DNA of 64,000 bases from Notamacropus eugenii (taxonomy: Eukaryota > Chordata > Mammalia > Diprotodontia > Macropodidae), in contig NC_092878.1 of assembly GCF_028372415.1 (NCBI RefSeq), positions 134,616,750-134,680,749 of the forward strand. Direction: 5' to 3'. A model generated the notes under the pieces. The model was given only the letters and a program-made list of their open reading frames with translations, was not told where the DNA came from and did no database searches. A program made the translations under genes and the position numbers. Within the stretch, counting starts at the first letter, position 1. Each line of letters starts with the position of its first letter. Below are positions 33,920 to 44,835 of the stretch, piece by piece.

Positions 33920-34115
33920 AAAGCTACAACTGAAAAGGTATTCAAGGGTCATCTACTCCAACCCCTTTCATTTTACAGATGAAGAAACGGAAGTCCCCTA
34001 AGGGTTAAGTGACCAGCACCAAAATCTCCCCATTTTTCCCGAGGTGGGGTTTAAACCTCACCAATCAAGTCCCAAACCAATGCGCTTTTCACAGTACCGT
34101 GTTGCCTTCCTTCAG
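33920..34115 (-). mobile_element. MIR-type SINE, antisense
   Basis: 'gggtcatctactccaacccc', 'ttttacagatgaagaaacgg', 'agggttaagtgaccagcacc', 'caatgcgcttttcacagtac' and 'cgtgttgcctt' closely follow the antisense MIR/THER1 order. Confidence 0.72.
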
Positions 34116-34814
34116 CTCTCTTCCTCCTCGTTAGTTCTCCTCGGTTTCCAAATCAGTAATTCGGTTCTCTGGGGCAAAGGAGCTTGGATTTATACCTTAA
34201 AAAGTGTCAGGAGTAAAAAGGCAAGTCTGCTAGGGAAACTCAATGGGTTCCCCAGTGCCACACTGTTCAAGACCGCAAGTCCTCATTGTGATTTGGTTTG
34301 AGTTTTATTGTGATGCACCAATCATTCCAGTTAAAGTGGAAGACCAGACTGGGGTCTGGACTGGGGAAAGAAGGCATGAGTAAACCTGGTAAGGGGGTGG
34401 TGAGCTATTGACACAGTGACCTTGGTGCTGACAGGTGGGCGGCTTGTGGCCCCAGACAGCGGCAAAGGAACGCCTCATTTCCCTCCCTCTCTCCCCTCTT
34501 CCCCATCACCAGGTTCTTTTTTAGCCCAGGATCTTGCCTTTGGAAGCCACAGAGGCAGTTGTGGCTCTTGGCTGGGATACTGGGAAAAGCTGCCTACCAT
34601 ATAGTCTTAAAAAGTGGAACCTCTGGGGACTCTTTCTCCGCTTGCTGATAACCCAGTGGAAGGGTTCCATTTTTGTTTTCTTAAATCAATTTCTTGACCC
34701 CAAGAATCCCTTCCCAATACCCTACATGCCTTGTGAGTGAGCCCTGGTGTACACCAGCTCCTATTCCTACGTCCCCATAGCCCTGGGAAACCTCTCTCTT
34801 CTTCCATTTTCAGG
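34116..34814 (+). promoter_or_regulatory. Possible 5' flank of the casein kinase retrogene with splice-like sites
   Basis: This is the only repeat-poor block immediately upstream of an intact gene. A good donor-like site CTG/GTAAGG lies at 34388/34389. An acceptor-like site consisting of 'cctctctcttcttccatttt' plus CAG ends at 34813, one base before the ATG. They would define a 425-base intron in the 5' leader. No TATA box or CpG island is evident. Splicing is inferred, not shown. Confidence 0.35.
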
Positions 34815-35813
34815 ATGAATATCAGCAAAAGCACCGAGTCCCCATTAATTTTTGGAGGAAAATATAAACTGGTACGGAAGATCGGGAATGGCTCCTTCGG
34901 AGACATCTTCCTGGCAGTCAACATCAACAGTGGCGAAGAAGTGGCGGTAAAACTTGAATCACAGACATCCAAGCATCCTCAACTGTTCTTCGAAGCCAAA
35001 CTGTATAAGATTCTTCAAGGGGGGTCAGGCATTGCCCACATAAGATGGTATGGTAGGGAAAAGGGTCACAATGTCCTAGTCATGGACCTACTGGGACCCA
35101 GTCTTGAAGAATTGTTTAATATATGCTCCCGAAAGTTCACACTGAAAACAGTACTCATGTTAGCTGACCAGATGATCAGTAGAATCCAATACATGCATAC
35201 AAAGAATTTTATACATAGAGATATTAAACCAGATAACTTCCTTATTGGCACTGGTCGTCACTGTAACAAATTATTCATTATTGACTTTGGTTTAGCCAAA
35301 AAGTATAGAGACAGCAAAACAAAGGAACACATACCATATAGAAAAGATAAAAATCTCACTGGCACTGCCCGTTATGCCAGCATCAATGCCCACCTTGGCA
35401 TTGAGCAGAGTCGTGGGGATGATATGGAATCTCTAGGCTATGTATTGATGTATTTTAACAGGACCAGCCTGCCCTGGCAAGGACTAAAAGCTGCAACAAG
35501 GAAGCAAAAGTATGAAAAGATTATAGAAAAAAAGATGTCCACTCCTGTGGATTCTTTATGTAGTGGATTTCCTCCTGAATTTGCAACATATCTGACCTAT
35601 TGTAGGGGACTCCACTTTGAGGAAGCCCCAGATTATTTTTATCTAAGACAGTTATTTCGGACTCTTTTCAAGTCTCTGAATTACCAATATGACTACTTAT
35701 ATGACTGGATATTACTGAAGCAGAAAGAGACTCAGGAAACAGCCTCTTCTAGCCTTCCAAATCCACAACCACAGAGTTCCACAGTTTGCCAAGCAGGAAA
35801 AGGAGCAGATTAA
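34815..35813 (+). CDS. Casein kinase 1 alpha-like retrogene, intact ORF
   Basis: Encodes a 332-residue Ser/Thr kinase very close to CK1 alpha (CSNK1A1), whose gene has introns, so this uninterrupted copy is a retrogene. The kinase domain starts at about residue 17. It has the glycine loop GNGSFG (24-29), Lys46 in VAVK, the catalytic loop IHRDIKPDN (133-141, Asp136), Asp157 in DFG, and the CK1 signature '[17 protein letters not shown]' (183-199). The usual RRDD after it is RGDD here (Arg201 to Gly). The N-terminus ([10 protein letters not shown]) and the Ser/Gln-rich C-tail differ most from the parent. An in-frame extension upstream begins with GTG at 34737, not ATG; 34815 is the first ATG, has A at -3, and aligns with the parent's start. 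An intact frame over 332 codons, with changes mostly at variable positions, suggests selection. It is similar in kind to primate CSNK1A1L but may have arisen independently. CK1 alpha normally phosphorylates beta-catenin and many primed substrates; this copy's role is unknown. Confidence 0.93.
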   Translation: MNISKSTESPLIFGGKYKLVRKIGNGSFGDIFLAVNINSGEEVAVKLESQTSKHPQLFFEAKLYKILQGGSGIAHIRWYGREKGHNVLVMDLLGPSLEELFNICSRKFTLKTVLMLADQMISRIQYMHTKNFIHRDIKPDNFLIGTGRHCNKLFIIDFGLAKKYRDSKTKEHIPYRKDKNLTGTARYASINAHLGIEQSRGDDMESLGYVLMYFNRTSLPWQGLKAATRKQKYEKIIEKKMSTPVDSLCSGFPPEFATYLTYCRGLHFEEAPDYFYLRQLFRTLFKSLNYQYDYLYDWILLKQKETQETASSSLPNPQPQSSTVCQAGKGAD

Positions 35814-36450
35814 GGAGAAGAGATGATCTGAGCTGGCCTTATTACATACCAAACATAGACAGTTTAGTTCCTATCCACACACATGTGCCAGTGGTTGTGG
35901 GCAAACCATTCACTGGGTGTAAAGAAGTTATTTTTACTATAAGCTGACTCTTGATAGCAATAGTAATGCTGCATCCTGAGTCTTCCCTATTATAACTGGG
36001 AATATTGATGGCCATAGTAAAACAATGTTCAGCTTTTGATTGATCTTTTTTCAAGATGGAAAAGGTAACTAAATGGTTGATATACAAATGCTGGCTCTGA
36101 AGAAATTGTGCCTATGCAGATTTTTGTTTGCTTTCTTTTTGAACTCAGCTGCTTTGAGATTTTACTTCAGGAGAAAGGCATGAACATCTTTAGCCACAGT
36201 TGTGAAAATTGTCAATGCTCAAAATGGGGCATTCATGGTTTATTTCCTTCTTGGGGTCTGCAAGCTGTAAACATAAATATTTTTAACATTTTGGAGGACT
36301 TTATTGTAATCCAAGATTCCACTTTTTAAGTATACAAAAGACTCTGCCTGCTTGTAATTGTAGAAATAACAGCAACTAAAGGGAAGACTTAAGAAAAACT
36401 GAGTTTCCTTAGAATTCTGCATTAATAAAAGTTCTTGGTATTAAAAACAA
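35814..36450 (+). other. 3' untranslated region of the retrocopy with poly(A) signal
   Basis: After the stop codon about 640 bases run to AATAAA at 36424-36429 and an A-rich point near 36440. No repeat interrupts it. I take it as inherited from the parent mRNA's 3' end; the end point is approximate. Confidence 0.5.
36424..36429 (+). terminator. AATAAA polyadenylation signal
   Basis: Canonical hexamer 611 bases after the retrogene's stop codon, followed within 15-20 bases by an A-rich stretch. Confidence 0.5.
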
Positions 36451-36644
36451 GAGTATATTTGTTTCACAATTGTAGCTAGGATATTACTAATAAACCTATA
36501 TATGAAAAATACAGTACATTTATAATTCTGTTATTTCTATTTTATATGATATTTTGTTCACATTTTATAATATGTATTATTTATGTAAAAGTTATACTGT
36601 GGTTTATGTTTATTATTTTATATCATTTATATTTATGTAAATGT

Positions 36645-36785
36645 ATCATTTATATGCAAATGCAAATTATTACACGCCTATCTCATTCCAGGCACTCTGC
36701 TAAGCACCAGGGATAAAAATGAGAAAGTCATATGTGTAAGTTGTTGATATAAATGTAATCACTGTAGAAAAATAAACTAGCTGGG
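36645..36785 (-). mobile_element. L2 LINE tail fragment, antisense
   Basis: 'attacacgcctatctcattc', 'caggcactctgctaagcacc' and 'agggataaaaatgagaaagt' match the antisense L2 end. Confidence 0.55.
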
Positions 36786-37145
36786 GAATGAGAGTGTTAA
36801 ATTATAATCTCCTGTTTTCATAGAGGTCAGTCAAAATTAGGCCATGGCTATGGGGTCAAAGATACATCTGAAAATAAATTTCCTCAACTTTGTCCTATAG
36901 AATTTGATTCTTGTTCCTACTTCTACCTACCGTCTTCACACCTTGAGATCAGGGACATGGTCGTGATGTGTTGTCTTTGGATCTGCATGGTGTCCAGTAC
37001 ATTTAATAAAACAGAGAGGAAAGCAGAAAATGAGCTAAGCTTAGGTTCAAGTGAGACCTCTAAGATTTCCTTTAAACATCCAGCCATGTGGTTAGTAGCA
37101 CATTCTTTATTTTCCCTGGAAGCCTCAGTATTTCTCATATGTAAA
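36786..37145. other. Unassigned intergenic sequence
   Basis: No gene or repeat recognised. Short frames on both strands at 36920-37190 are without relatives. Confidence 0.35.
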
Positions 37146-37149
37146 ATAA

Positions 37150-37450
37150 GGATAATCAATCAATCAACCAACCAGCATTTATTAAGCACTTAACTTGTGC
37201 CAGGTGCATTCTACTAGACCCCGGGGACATAAACACAAAGAATGAAACAATCTATAACCACAAGGTGTTTGCATTCTAATATCAAAGACCACATTCATCA
37301 TAAAGATGTATAGAATACATACAAAATGAATAAATACAAATATACATGAACTAATTAAATGCATTGTGGTTTGAAAGGGAGAGTGCTATAACTTGGAGGC
37401 TTCAGAGATGAACAGTATAAAAGAAGGCAAAGTCCTGTTTCTTGGACATG
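37150..37450 (-). mobile_element. L2 LINE fragment, antisense
   Basis: 'caaccagcatttattaagca', 'cttaacttgtgccaggtgca', 'caaggtgtttgcattctaat' and 'gaaagggagagtgctataac' are antisense L2. Confidence 0.65.
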
Positions 37451-38399
37451 AGGGAGAAGAAATCAGGATCCAGGACAACAGAAAGAAGACAGAGGGGTTC
37501 AAATCTTATTTACCTATTGTTTTCTCTACCAAGTAGAGTGACTTCTGCCATGAAAAGGTGTAACAAAAATGGTTACCAGAGATTGCTACCAAAGACAAGT
37601 AAAAAATAATTGAGAGTATCTAATGTTTTATGATGAATGGGTGACCCAAAATAACCCCTCCTGTTACTGTATCCTTTTAGTCTCAGTGTTAGTTTGGACA
37701 GTATCAGTATTCAGTATATCATTGATTAAAACAAAAGAAAACATTGTTCTTAAATATCTATAGGTTCAAGCTATGTCTTTTTTTTAAAAAAAATGACTCC
37801 CTCCTCTATCTCCTAACTCTTCCCTTGCAATTGAAAAAAGGAAAGAAAAAAAAAAAAACTCATCCTTAGCTAAGTCTCTCTGATTCTTACAATCTAAGAT
37901 ACATTAATATATTTGAATATGTAATTTCTAATACCTTTGTGGTGATTTCAATTTAACAAAAGGGAAAACTGAGGCACATTTTTGAGCAAGATAACATATA
38001 TTAACCCGTCAATAAATGAGTTAGTGACCTGTCTCCATTTATGCTAAAGACCCAGAGCAAAGGGACAGTTCCTGTTTTATAGGTTTTGGGAAATACAGAA
38101 CAAAGAACAGGACAGTGCAGATGGTATCATGGGATAAGTGACAACATTATCAGTTGGAAATTTGGTAATAGGGGCTAACAATGACACACCCCTTGCCCAC
38201 CTTTTTTCTCTAATGAGACTTAAAAGTACTCATTGAGTCCAGGTGCTGAAGAGTGGCCTAGACTTTTGGGCAGAAAGGAAGATATTCTCAAAAAACATCT
38301 TGGTGGTATTAAGATATTAGGTCCAACTCCTTTTGTATTACCACACATCCCCCAAGGTTAGTTAAATTCTTTGAGGGAAGAATAGATCAGAGAAGTGGA
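37451..38399. other. Mostly unassigned; weak MIR-like trace
   Basis: At 37960-38000 'gggaaaactgaggcacattt' resembles antisense MIR. Two A/T homopolymer runs lie near 37780 and 37845. Nothing else recognised. Confidence 0.35.
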
Positions 38400-38810
38400 T
38401 CTATAAAATTAACCATTAAAGGTCAGTTGAATTCTGAACAAAGTTCAAAGTATTGAAAAACACACTCAGGGATATTTGAAAGACTGTGGAAAACAAAAAA
38501 ATGCTGAAATCTAGAAAATGTAACTGTTCTGAGTTTCAAAAGAGAGAACAGTCTGTAGACTGTAGGCTAGTGACCTGAATTTCTATGCCTAGGAAAATTC
38601 TATAGTAAATAATTAAAGAGATGGCTAGTGAACATCCAGAAAAGGAAGCAATCATTAGAAAAAGTCAATATGGTTTTATTAAGAAAACGTCATTATAGAA
38701 CCTTGCTTCCTTTTTTGAATGGCTTACCAAGCCTGGACATTCAGGAGAATGTTGCAGATAAATTTTACTTAGATTTGAGGTAGGCATTTTGCAAAAGTGT
38801 ATCATTATTC
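38400..38810 (+). mobile_element. L3/CR1 LINE fragment, sense (reverse transcriptase region)
   Basis: 'ctaggaaaattctatagtaa', 'ttaaagagatggctagtgaa', 'agaaaaggaagcaatcatta', 'gtcaatatggttttattaag' and 'tttacttagatttgaggtag' follow the coding order of L3/CR1 upstream of the catalytic motif. The antisense copies at 43.6-43.9 and 51.4-51.5 kb cover the same part. Confidence 0.6.
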
Positions 38811-39560
38811 CTAGCCAGCTGGGTAACCCAGCTCATCCTCTCCCTTCTGTTCCCCTCTCCCCTTCCTTTGGGGTTTCCTCTCTAGAAGCCCTCCCTGCTT
38901 ACTTCCCTCCCTTCCTTCCTTGTTAGTTACCAAAACCTTAAACCCAGTGCACTCTGAAGGCCATAGGTTGGACAACAGTAGATCCCTGCCCAAGCTCCAT
39001 TTAATGGCCATATGAGAATCAGCAGAAAGCACTTGGAATATTTATTACAAATGTTATTATCAATAATAACAATTTGTCTTTCCCTCCAGCGTGATTTAGT
39101 TAGTTTTTTTCTTTTGCTCGTTAAAAGGACCATTCCCTGACTACTTCTTAAAAAAAACTATTCACTCAATGAAGGATATCTCCCTCTAAGTGAGTACCTG
39201 AAAAGGTTCATGAATATATAAAAGGTTCTTTATATAAATATTATATATTCTCAATAGTCCCAGAGGATAGAAGCAGGGTAACAAGCTACTCCCTAACAAT
39301 CAGAGATATCCAAAAGTGGAATGAACAGTCATAAGGTATGGTTAGATCCTGTTCAATAGATATCTTAGTCAGAAGCTGGACAATTAGATTGCCATAAATG
39401 TTATAATGGAGATTCTTTAGACTAGATGCCTGTTGATGGAGCTCATGAAGGTGGCCCCAATCTTCTTCGTGAAATAAGAGGCAAAGTCTGTACTGAGAAA
39501 GATGGGTAGGAATTGGTAACTGGAAAAGAAAGCAGTTCAGAAGAACTAATCTGAAGAATG
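38811..39560. other. Unassigned, with a possible L3 trace
   Basis: 'aatcagagatatccaaaagt' and 'ggaatgaacagtc' at 39297-39332 resemble the L3 3' region. A pyrimidine-rich stretch lies at 38835-38915. Confidence 0.35.
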
Positions 39561-39564
39561 TGAT

Positions 39565-39910
39565 CCTTTTTTCTTTTTTTTTTTTATCATTTCTCATTCT
39601 CCTTGACCTTTCTGTTGCATCAGTATTTGACTTCACTTTTAAATACACTTTGGGTTTTCATGATACCACTCCCTCTTGATTCTCCTTCTAAGACTACTCC
39701 TTAATCTCTTTTGCTGGCTCATCTTTTAGATCCTTTAACCATAAGTATTCCTTGAGGCTTTTTCCTAGGTCCACATTTTTCTCTATATATATTCTTGCTG
39801 GGTGATTTCATTATGTGCCATGTGTTCATTCATCTCTGTGAGGTTATTCTTGGATGCATAAATTCAATCTTTGTCTCTTTCTTGAGCTCTGGTTTCCAGT
39901 CTCCAAATGA
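39565..39910 (+). mobile_element. L2 LINE fragment, sense
   Basis: 'ctcattctccttgacctttc' and 'tgttgcatcagtatttgact' encode the L2 'LLDLSAAFDTV'-like region. 'ccttgaggctttttcctagg' followed by 'cttgctgggtgatttcatta' matches the GSVLGPLLFSLYT...LGDLI region seen at 16700. Confidence 0.6.
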
Positions 39911-40018
39911 TTTTTCAAATTAGGTGCCCCAAAATGTAGTAGGAAAAATACATTAAGCATCCCCTGAGGTGGGCTGGGGTATATCTTTTCCTTTAGAGGT
40001 AGCATCTTTTTATAATAG

Positions 40019-40326
40019 TCAGGCATGGTGTTGTATACCTGTTATTCTTGATACTGGAGAAGGCTAAGGCTGGTGGCACATCATTTAACTTCAGCACTTT
40101 TAAGCTAAAATTGGGTTAAAATCTGGCACCAATATGGTGAGTACTCAGGGATGGAGGCCCAGTACAGGGCCGTAGGAGCAGGGAACTGTCCCAAGTTGGG
40201 ATGAAAGTAGAGAAAATTAAAGCTCCTGTGCTCATCAGGATTGAGATTGGACCTGTGAATGACTGTTGCTCTTCCAGGCTGGGCAAGTTAGAAAACCTTA
40301 GTCTTGAAAAATAAAGAAAAAAAAAA
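40019..40326 (+). pseudogene. 7SL RNA (SRP RNA) retropseudogene, copy B
   Basis: The 5' Alu-domain part reads 'ggcatggtgttgtatacctg', then 'gagaaggctaaggctggtgg'. The S domain shows 'ggcaccaatatggtgag', 'gctcctgtgctcatcagg' and 'gacctgtgaatgactgttgc'. The 3' end is 'ctcttccaggctgggcaagt'. These are the ordered landmarks of 7SL RNA, the scaffold of the signal recognition particle. About 285 bases are followed by an A-rich tail (40307-40326), as in an L1-mobilised copy. A short segment in the first half is missing and base changes are many, so it is not a functional RNA gene. Confidence 0.82.
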
Positions 40327-41608
40327 CATATATTATACTTAACTGACTCATGATATGAAGGCTCAAAGATGTGGCTGTTTGTCTCTTTAAGGGATACAAG
40401 AGTCCTACTCTGGTAAAGGCTCTTCAAACTTGGTAAGTGTCCTGATGGCTGATCCATTCATGACCCTTTGCTATGCTGACTTGATCCATTTCTGATGAAA
40501 GTGTGAACTAACTATTTAAACACTGCTGAGTATTTTTACAATGTTTTAGCTTAAGTAAACTGATTTTTTGCTAACTGCAAAATGGTCTACAAGTGTTTAA
40601 TTTCATTCTGATTCCAAACTTGTTGTGCCACATCAGTCTGAATCAGGCCAAACCCACTATGCGGAAACATTTCAAATTCAACATGTCCAAAAAAAAAAAA
40701 CTTCTTATCTTTTCCTTCCCAGACTTTCTCTTGAAAATCTATTTCCATAATTAGAGTGGTGGGGTGAATAGGATGATCTGGAAGAGGCAAGAATGAGCAT
40801 TGTGGGAAAATGGCATAAGAGAAGGACTGCCCAGCATAGAAGAGAGTTTATACCAAGCAAGGGGTTCTCTTTCAGAGAAAAGGCTGTTTCCATATAATGA
40901 CAGAAGTTAGAAGGAATGTAATTGAAATAGGATGGTAGGATACAAATAAGTTGGTGAATTATATGTCAGAAGTTCTAGTGGGATCAGTGGAAGGGGTCTG
41001 TGAAAGGGCACAAGTACTGTGGAGAGGCAGTACTGGAATGTTTAGGAAGAGACAATAGCAAAAAAAAAGGATTTTACCTAGTTAGGAATCTTTTGTGTAT
41101 CACAGGATTAGGGAAAAAAAAAGAGGTGAGAATTTGCTGGTCATGGGTAGACAGATAAAGTAGTCATTAAGTATTTCCAGGTATTGTCCTTTGTGTTCAT
41201 CTCAACAATTCTATCTTTTAATGAAGCTCATTGCTTTGTAAAACGGGTGTTCTGGAGCTAGCGTGAACATATTCATACAAGTCAACATTTGCGTTTTTGG
41301 TGTGGGCATTTACACAATGGAAATCAGCAAATATTACAAATCAAAGGTTGCTTTTTGTTTTGCTTTTTTGCTTATCTAGACTTACAAAAGTGATGGAGAA
41401 AATATTAATAATGAAAATTAAAGTGTATCATGGGAACTTTAAAAATAATCCTGTTCTTTAGATTAATGACTCAACCTTTTTCAAAGCAAAAAGTCCACAA
41501 AAAATCTTCCAAAAACACCCTGTGCCAAACAAACTTAATTAAATTTGGCTAAGGGAAAGACGTGACTATGAGGTGCTTGAGAACTGGTACCGTATTTTTT
41601 TGAGGGGG
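40327..41608. other. Unassigned intergenic sequence
   Basis: A-run at 40688-40699. No gene or repeat recognised. Confidence 0.35.
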
Positions 41609-41609
41609 T

Positions 41610-41705
41610 TTTGATCTTTCTTGGTATCTCCCGCATTTAACACAGTGCCTGATGCATAGTAGGTACTTAATAAATAAATAAATGCTTGTTAACTTGATTT
41701 AATTT
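41610..41705 (+). mobile_element. L2/MIR-type 3' tail, sense
   Basis: 'cacagtgcctgatgcatagt', 'aggtacttaataaataaata' and 'aatgcttgttaact' are the shared end of sense L2 and MIR copies. Confidence 0.55.
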
Positions 41706-42180
41706 CCATAAAGAAAACACTAAGAAAGCAAACGTAAACAAATGGAAATATAGCCCCTGCCCTCAAGGATCTTATTCTGGACTTCCATCAGTAATTGATG
41801 CTAAAGGCATCCAGTAGTGACAATGAGGTCAAAGCAAGCCTCTTCCCATTACTTGTGGAGCCAGCTCAGGTATATAACTTCATATTGTAAATTTCATATC
41901 ATTAGGATTTAGGGTTTCTCACAAAATTCCAATTCCTCTGGTGTGGTTCCACAGGACAAAGGGTGGGAAAGTGGAGGCCCTGCCTTAACAGGACCTTGGG
42001 GAAGAACTAAATAAAGAGGAAAAGGGGAAATGCACATATTTGAGTTAATCATATTAGAGTGAGTGGAAATATATTTGAGCTGGAATTTTTATGTCTTTCT
42101 ATTTAGTGGTTGGTTGTGGAAGAATTGCAAATATGTAACAAATGCTTTTACAAATAATAAAAAGGACTGTGAGAATCTCA
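41706..42180. other. Unassigned intergenic sequence
   Basis: No gene or repeat recognised. Confidence 0.35.
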
Positions 42181-42944
42181 GAATCAAAGAATCACAGAAC
42201 TCAGAGAAGAAAGGGACGTCAGTGACCATCCAATTCTGACCTATTTAAAGAATAATAATAAGAGAAGAATTCTTTTTTTATGATAATAACCTCTGCTTGA
42301 AATTTTTCAATCAGAAGGAATTCATCATTTCTGGAGTCAGTTCACTCCATTTCTGGTGCAAAAAAATTGGGAGGATTTTTTTTTTTCTGACATCAAGCCT
42401 AAATCTGTCTCTTTGCAGCTTTTAACTATTGCTTCTAGCTCTTTCTTCTTGGGGCAAACAGAGGAAATCTAATTATATAACCATTCTTCAAACATTGCAA
42501 GAGTTATCTTCTCCCCACTTGAGTCTTTTCCAGGCTAACCATTATTGTTTCAACCAATTTTCACATGGCATCCACTTCCAAACACTTCACCTAGTTGACC
42601 ACCTACGCATGGTTCCTTGCTTATCAATGGCTTTTCTATACTGTGATGCCTAGAATTAAAAGCAATAGTCATAAGGTAGTCTCAATAGGACAGAACATAA
42701 TAAGGTGGTCAAGCCCTTATTCCTGGAAACTATACCTCTCTTAATGTAGCCAAAGATCACATTAGCTTTTTTGGTAACCATATGAAACTTAAAACTAATA
42801 ATGAATTGCAGTGCACTAAAACCCCATTATCTTTTCCTCTCCATTTGCTGTTTGTGTAATAGATTTTTTGAACACACTTACATTTACTTCTATTACTTTT
42901 TTGTCTATTAAAGACATGTTGGTTTGGTGTTTTTAAAGCAAGTT

Positions 42945-43125
42945 CAAGGTCCATCTGTGACACTTACCAGTCTCTGGGATCCTGGGTAAATCATTCAATC
43001 TCTAATTGCCTAAATAATCTCACAGTACTGTTGTGAGGATCGAATGAGATAGTATATGTATATCACCTTGCAAACCTTAAAATGCTAGGTAAATGCTAGC
43101 TACTAATATTATTATTATCTACATA
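42945..43125 (+). mobile_element. MIR-type SINE, sense, inside L3
   Basis: 'ctgggtaaatcattcaatct', 'actgttgtgaggatcgaatg', 'agatagtatatgtatatcac' and 'taggtaaatgctagctacta' are the sense MIR/marsupial CORE-SINE second half. Confidence 0.65.
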
Positions 43126-43281
43126 GCCATGGCCACTGCTACTGTTACTAAACGCTATGTGAAGAATAGTTGAATGACTAGTCTACCTTGAGGAAAACGT
43201 TTCCTCCTTCCTACATTAAAATATGAGTCTGGGAGGAAAAAAGAATACATTTCATTTTAATAGACTCAGCTCAATATTTTC

Positions 43282-43458
43282 CATGAGTGGGGAACCTCAG
43301 ATCTTGAGGCCACATGACCTTGTCTAGGTCTTTGGGTACGGTCTTTTGACTTGAGTCCAAGGGGATTTGTTCTGTGAAGTTTGGATTCAGTCAAAGGATG
43401 GCACTTGAGAACCTAGAGGGCTACATGTAGCCTCAAAACCACAGGTTCCCCATCCCTG
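43282..43458. mobile_element. hAT-type MITE, copy 1, both ends present
   Basis: The left end 'gagtggggaacctc' is the inverse of the right end 'acaggttccccatccctg', and the arms are near-palindromic: 'cttgaggccacatg' against 'tacatgtagcctcaa'. The centre holds 'ggggatttgttctgtgaagt'. It has no coding capacity. Ends of the CAGGGGTGGGGAACC type and the palindromic layout fit a non-autonomous hAT element. Confidence 0.75.
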
Positions 43459-44137
43459 TGGCCTATCAAGATCTTTTCACATCTTATAATTCTATGTATT
43501 GGCTATCTTTTCAACTTAGAATTGTCTGTGAATTTGACAGTGATAATTTCACAAGTATGAATCTCTGTCCTTATCCAAATTATTGTTTAAAATATTCAAG
43601 TCCTTGGAAAGCTCCATTGGAGATCTCCTTTTGACTTGGTATTGGGCTATTAATAACTGTGAGTCTTTAAATCCTGATGTTCTGTTCTGGATCCATCTAA
43701 CTGTACTGTACTCTGACAGACATTAATTCATCTTTTTCACAAAAATAGTATAAGATAATTCACCCAGCACTGCTCAAATGTAAGTGCACTATAACTACAA
43801 CATCCCCCCAATTTGCCAGCTTAGTCAAGAAAGGAAATAAAGCTTCTCTCCTATGACCTATTCTACATGAAACTGTGTTGACATTTTGTGCTAATTTCTT
43901 CTGTTTTAGATGTTTTCCAGCCATCTCTTTAATAACCTGTACTAGAGTTTTGATAGGAATTTAATTCTGATTTGCTGTCCTATATTTTGCAAACTCTGAT
44001 CCCTTTAACCTTTAAAGAATTCAGATTTTTGTTTCCTTTCTCCAATACTGCCATGGTTCTGCATTCACTCTAAGGTCACAGCTATAACTGACATTCAGTC
44101 ATCAGATCTCCCACTTTTTTCAATAGCCAGGGTGGAT

Positions 44138-44250
44138 CAGGGATGGGAAAACTTAGGCCTGGAGATCACATGTGGTCCTCTAGGTCCTCAAGTGAGGCCC
44201 CTACCTAGAGCACAACATGTGACCTCGAGGCTGCAGGTTCCCCACCCCTG
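44138..44250. mobile_element. hAT-type MITE, copy 2, internally shortened
   Basis: 'cagggatgggaaaacttagg', 'cacatgtggtcctctaggtc' and 'ctcaagtgaggcccc' are followed by the closing 'cgaggctgcaggttccccac' and 'ccctg'. Its flanks (ggtggatc and ggtagttc) may be a decayed 8-bp target duplication, as hAT elements make. Confidence 0.72.
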
Positions 44251-44645
44251 GTAGTTCATCTAGGCCAGGTGATTCGAATTTATCTATGGCCAGTCAGATA
44301 TTCTCTTACTTCTAGTCTTTATTAACTCCTTATTAGCCATTTTACTGTCTTTTCAAAGACAAAATTATTCCTTTTAACAGAAAAAAGAAAAAAAATAACA
44401 GTTGAACAGTTCTACTTTCAATTACTATTGATCCCAACCAGCACTTCTATTAATTCTTTGTTCTCCTTTTTTCCAATATAGTTTAAAAAATTACAAACAC
44501 CCAGGTTTTATTATCTTTAGTTACAGCGCTATCTGTGCTTTAATGCACCTGACACTTCCTTATTCTATTTTGCCACCTTCTGTAGCCTTCCTCTGTTTAC
44601 TTCTCTAGCTTCCATTTTCTGTTCACAGCTTAAAAATCTAAATTA

Positions 44646-44705
44646 TTTGGTGAATTTTCCATGTGAGTAAACATAGAAGCAGGGTGGCTTGGGGAAAAGT
44701 GGTCT
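44646..44705. other. Short unassigned spacer
   Basis: Nothing recognised between the L3 and the next SINE. Confidence 0.35.
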
Positions 44706-44709
44706 GAGT

Positions 44710-44835
44710 TTAGAGACAAAGGGCCTCACATGGAATTCCGATTACGTCTTACTTTGGCAGGCAAGTCACTTACTAATTCTGAATTTAAGTTTCCCAATCT
44801 GTAGAAATGAAAGGCATGCTAGGACCAGAGTTATC
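44710..44835 (+). mobile_element. MIR-type SINE fragment, sense
   Basis: 'ttggcaggcaagtcacttac' and 'taagtttcccaatctgtaga' follow the sense MIR order. Confidence 0.45.

Larger units (their letters stand above)
42182..44645 (-). mobile_element. L3/CR1 LINE, antisense, long copy with three insertions
   Basis: It starts with the L3 end 'gaatcaaagaatcacagaac' and runs through 'gcctaaatctgtctctttgc', 'cttaatgtagccaaagatca', 'aaaaccccattatcttttcc' and 'ttatccaaattattg'. Further on come 'catctaactgtactgtactc', 'aaaggaaataaagcttctct' and 'agttcatctaggccaggtga'. This is the antisense order of the L3/CR1 3' end and reverse transcriptase. A SINE (42945-43125) and two hAT MITEs (43282-43458, 44138-44250) have been inserted, giving about 2 kb of L3 proper. 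Ancient and broken. Confidence 0.8.

Noticed and set aside
34737-34814. In-frame N-terminal extension of the casein kinase frame
   Set aside because: It begins at GTG, not ATG, has no similarity to CK1 alpha, and contains the likely splice acceptor. The ATG at 34815 aligns with the parent's start.
35066-35251. Minus-strand frame inside the kinase
   Set aside because: A shadow of the plus-strand coding sequence.
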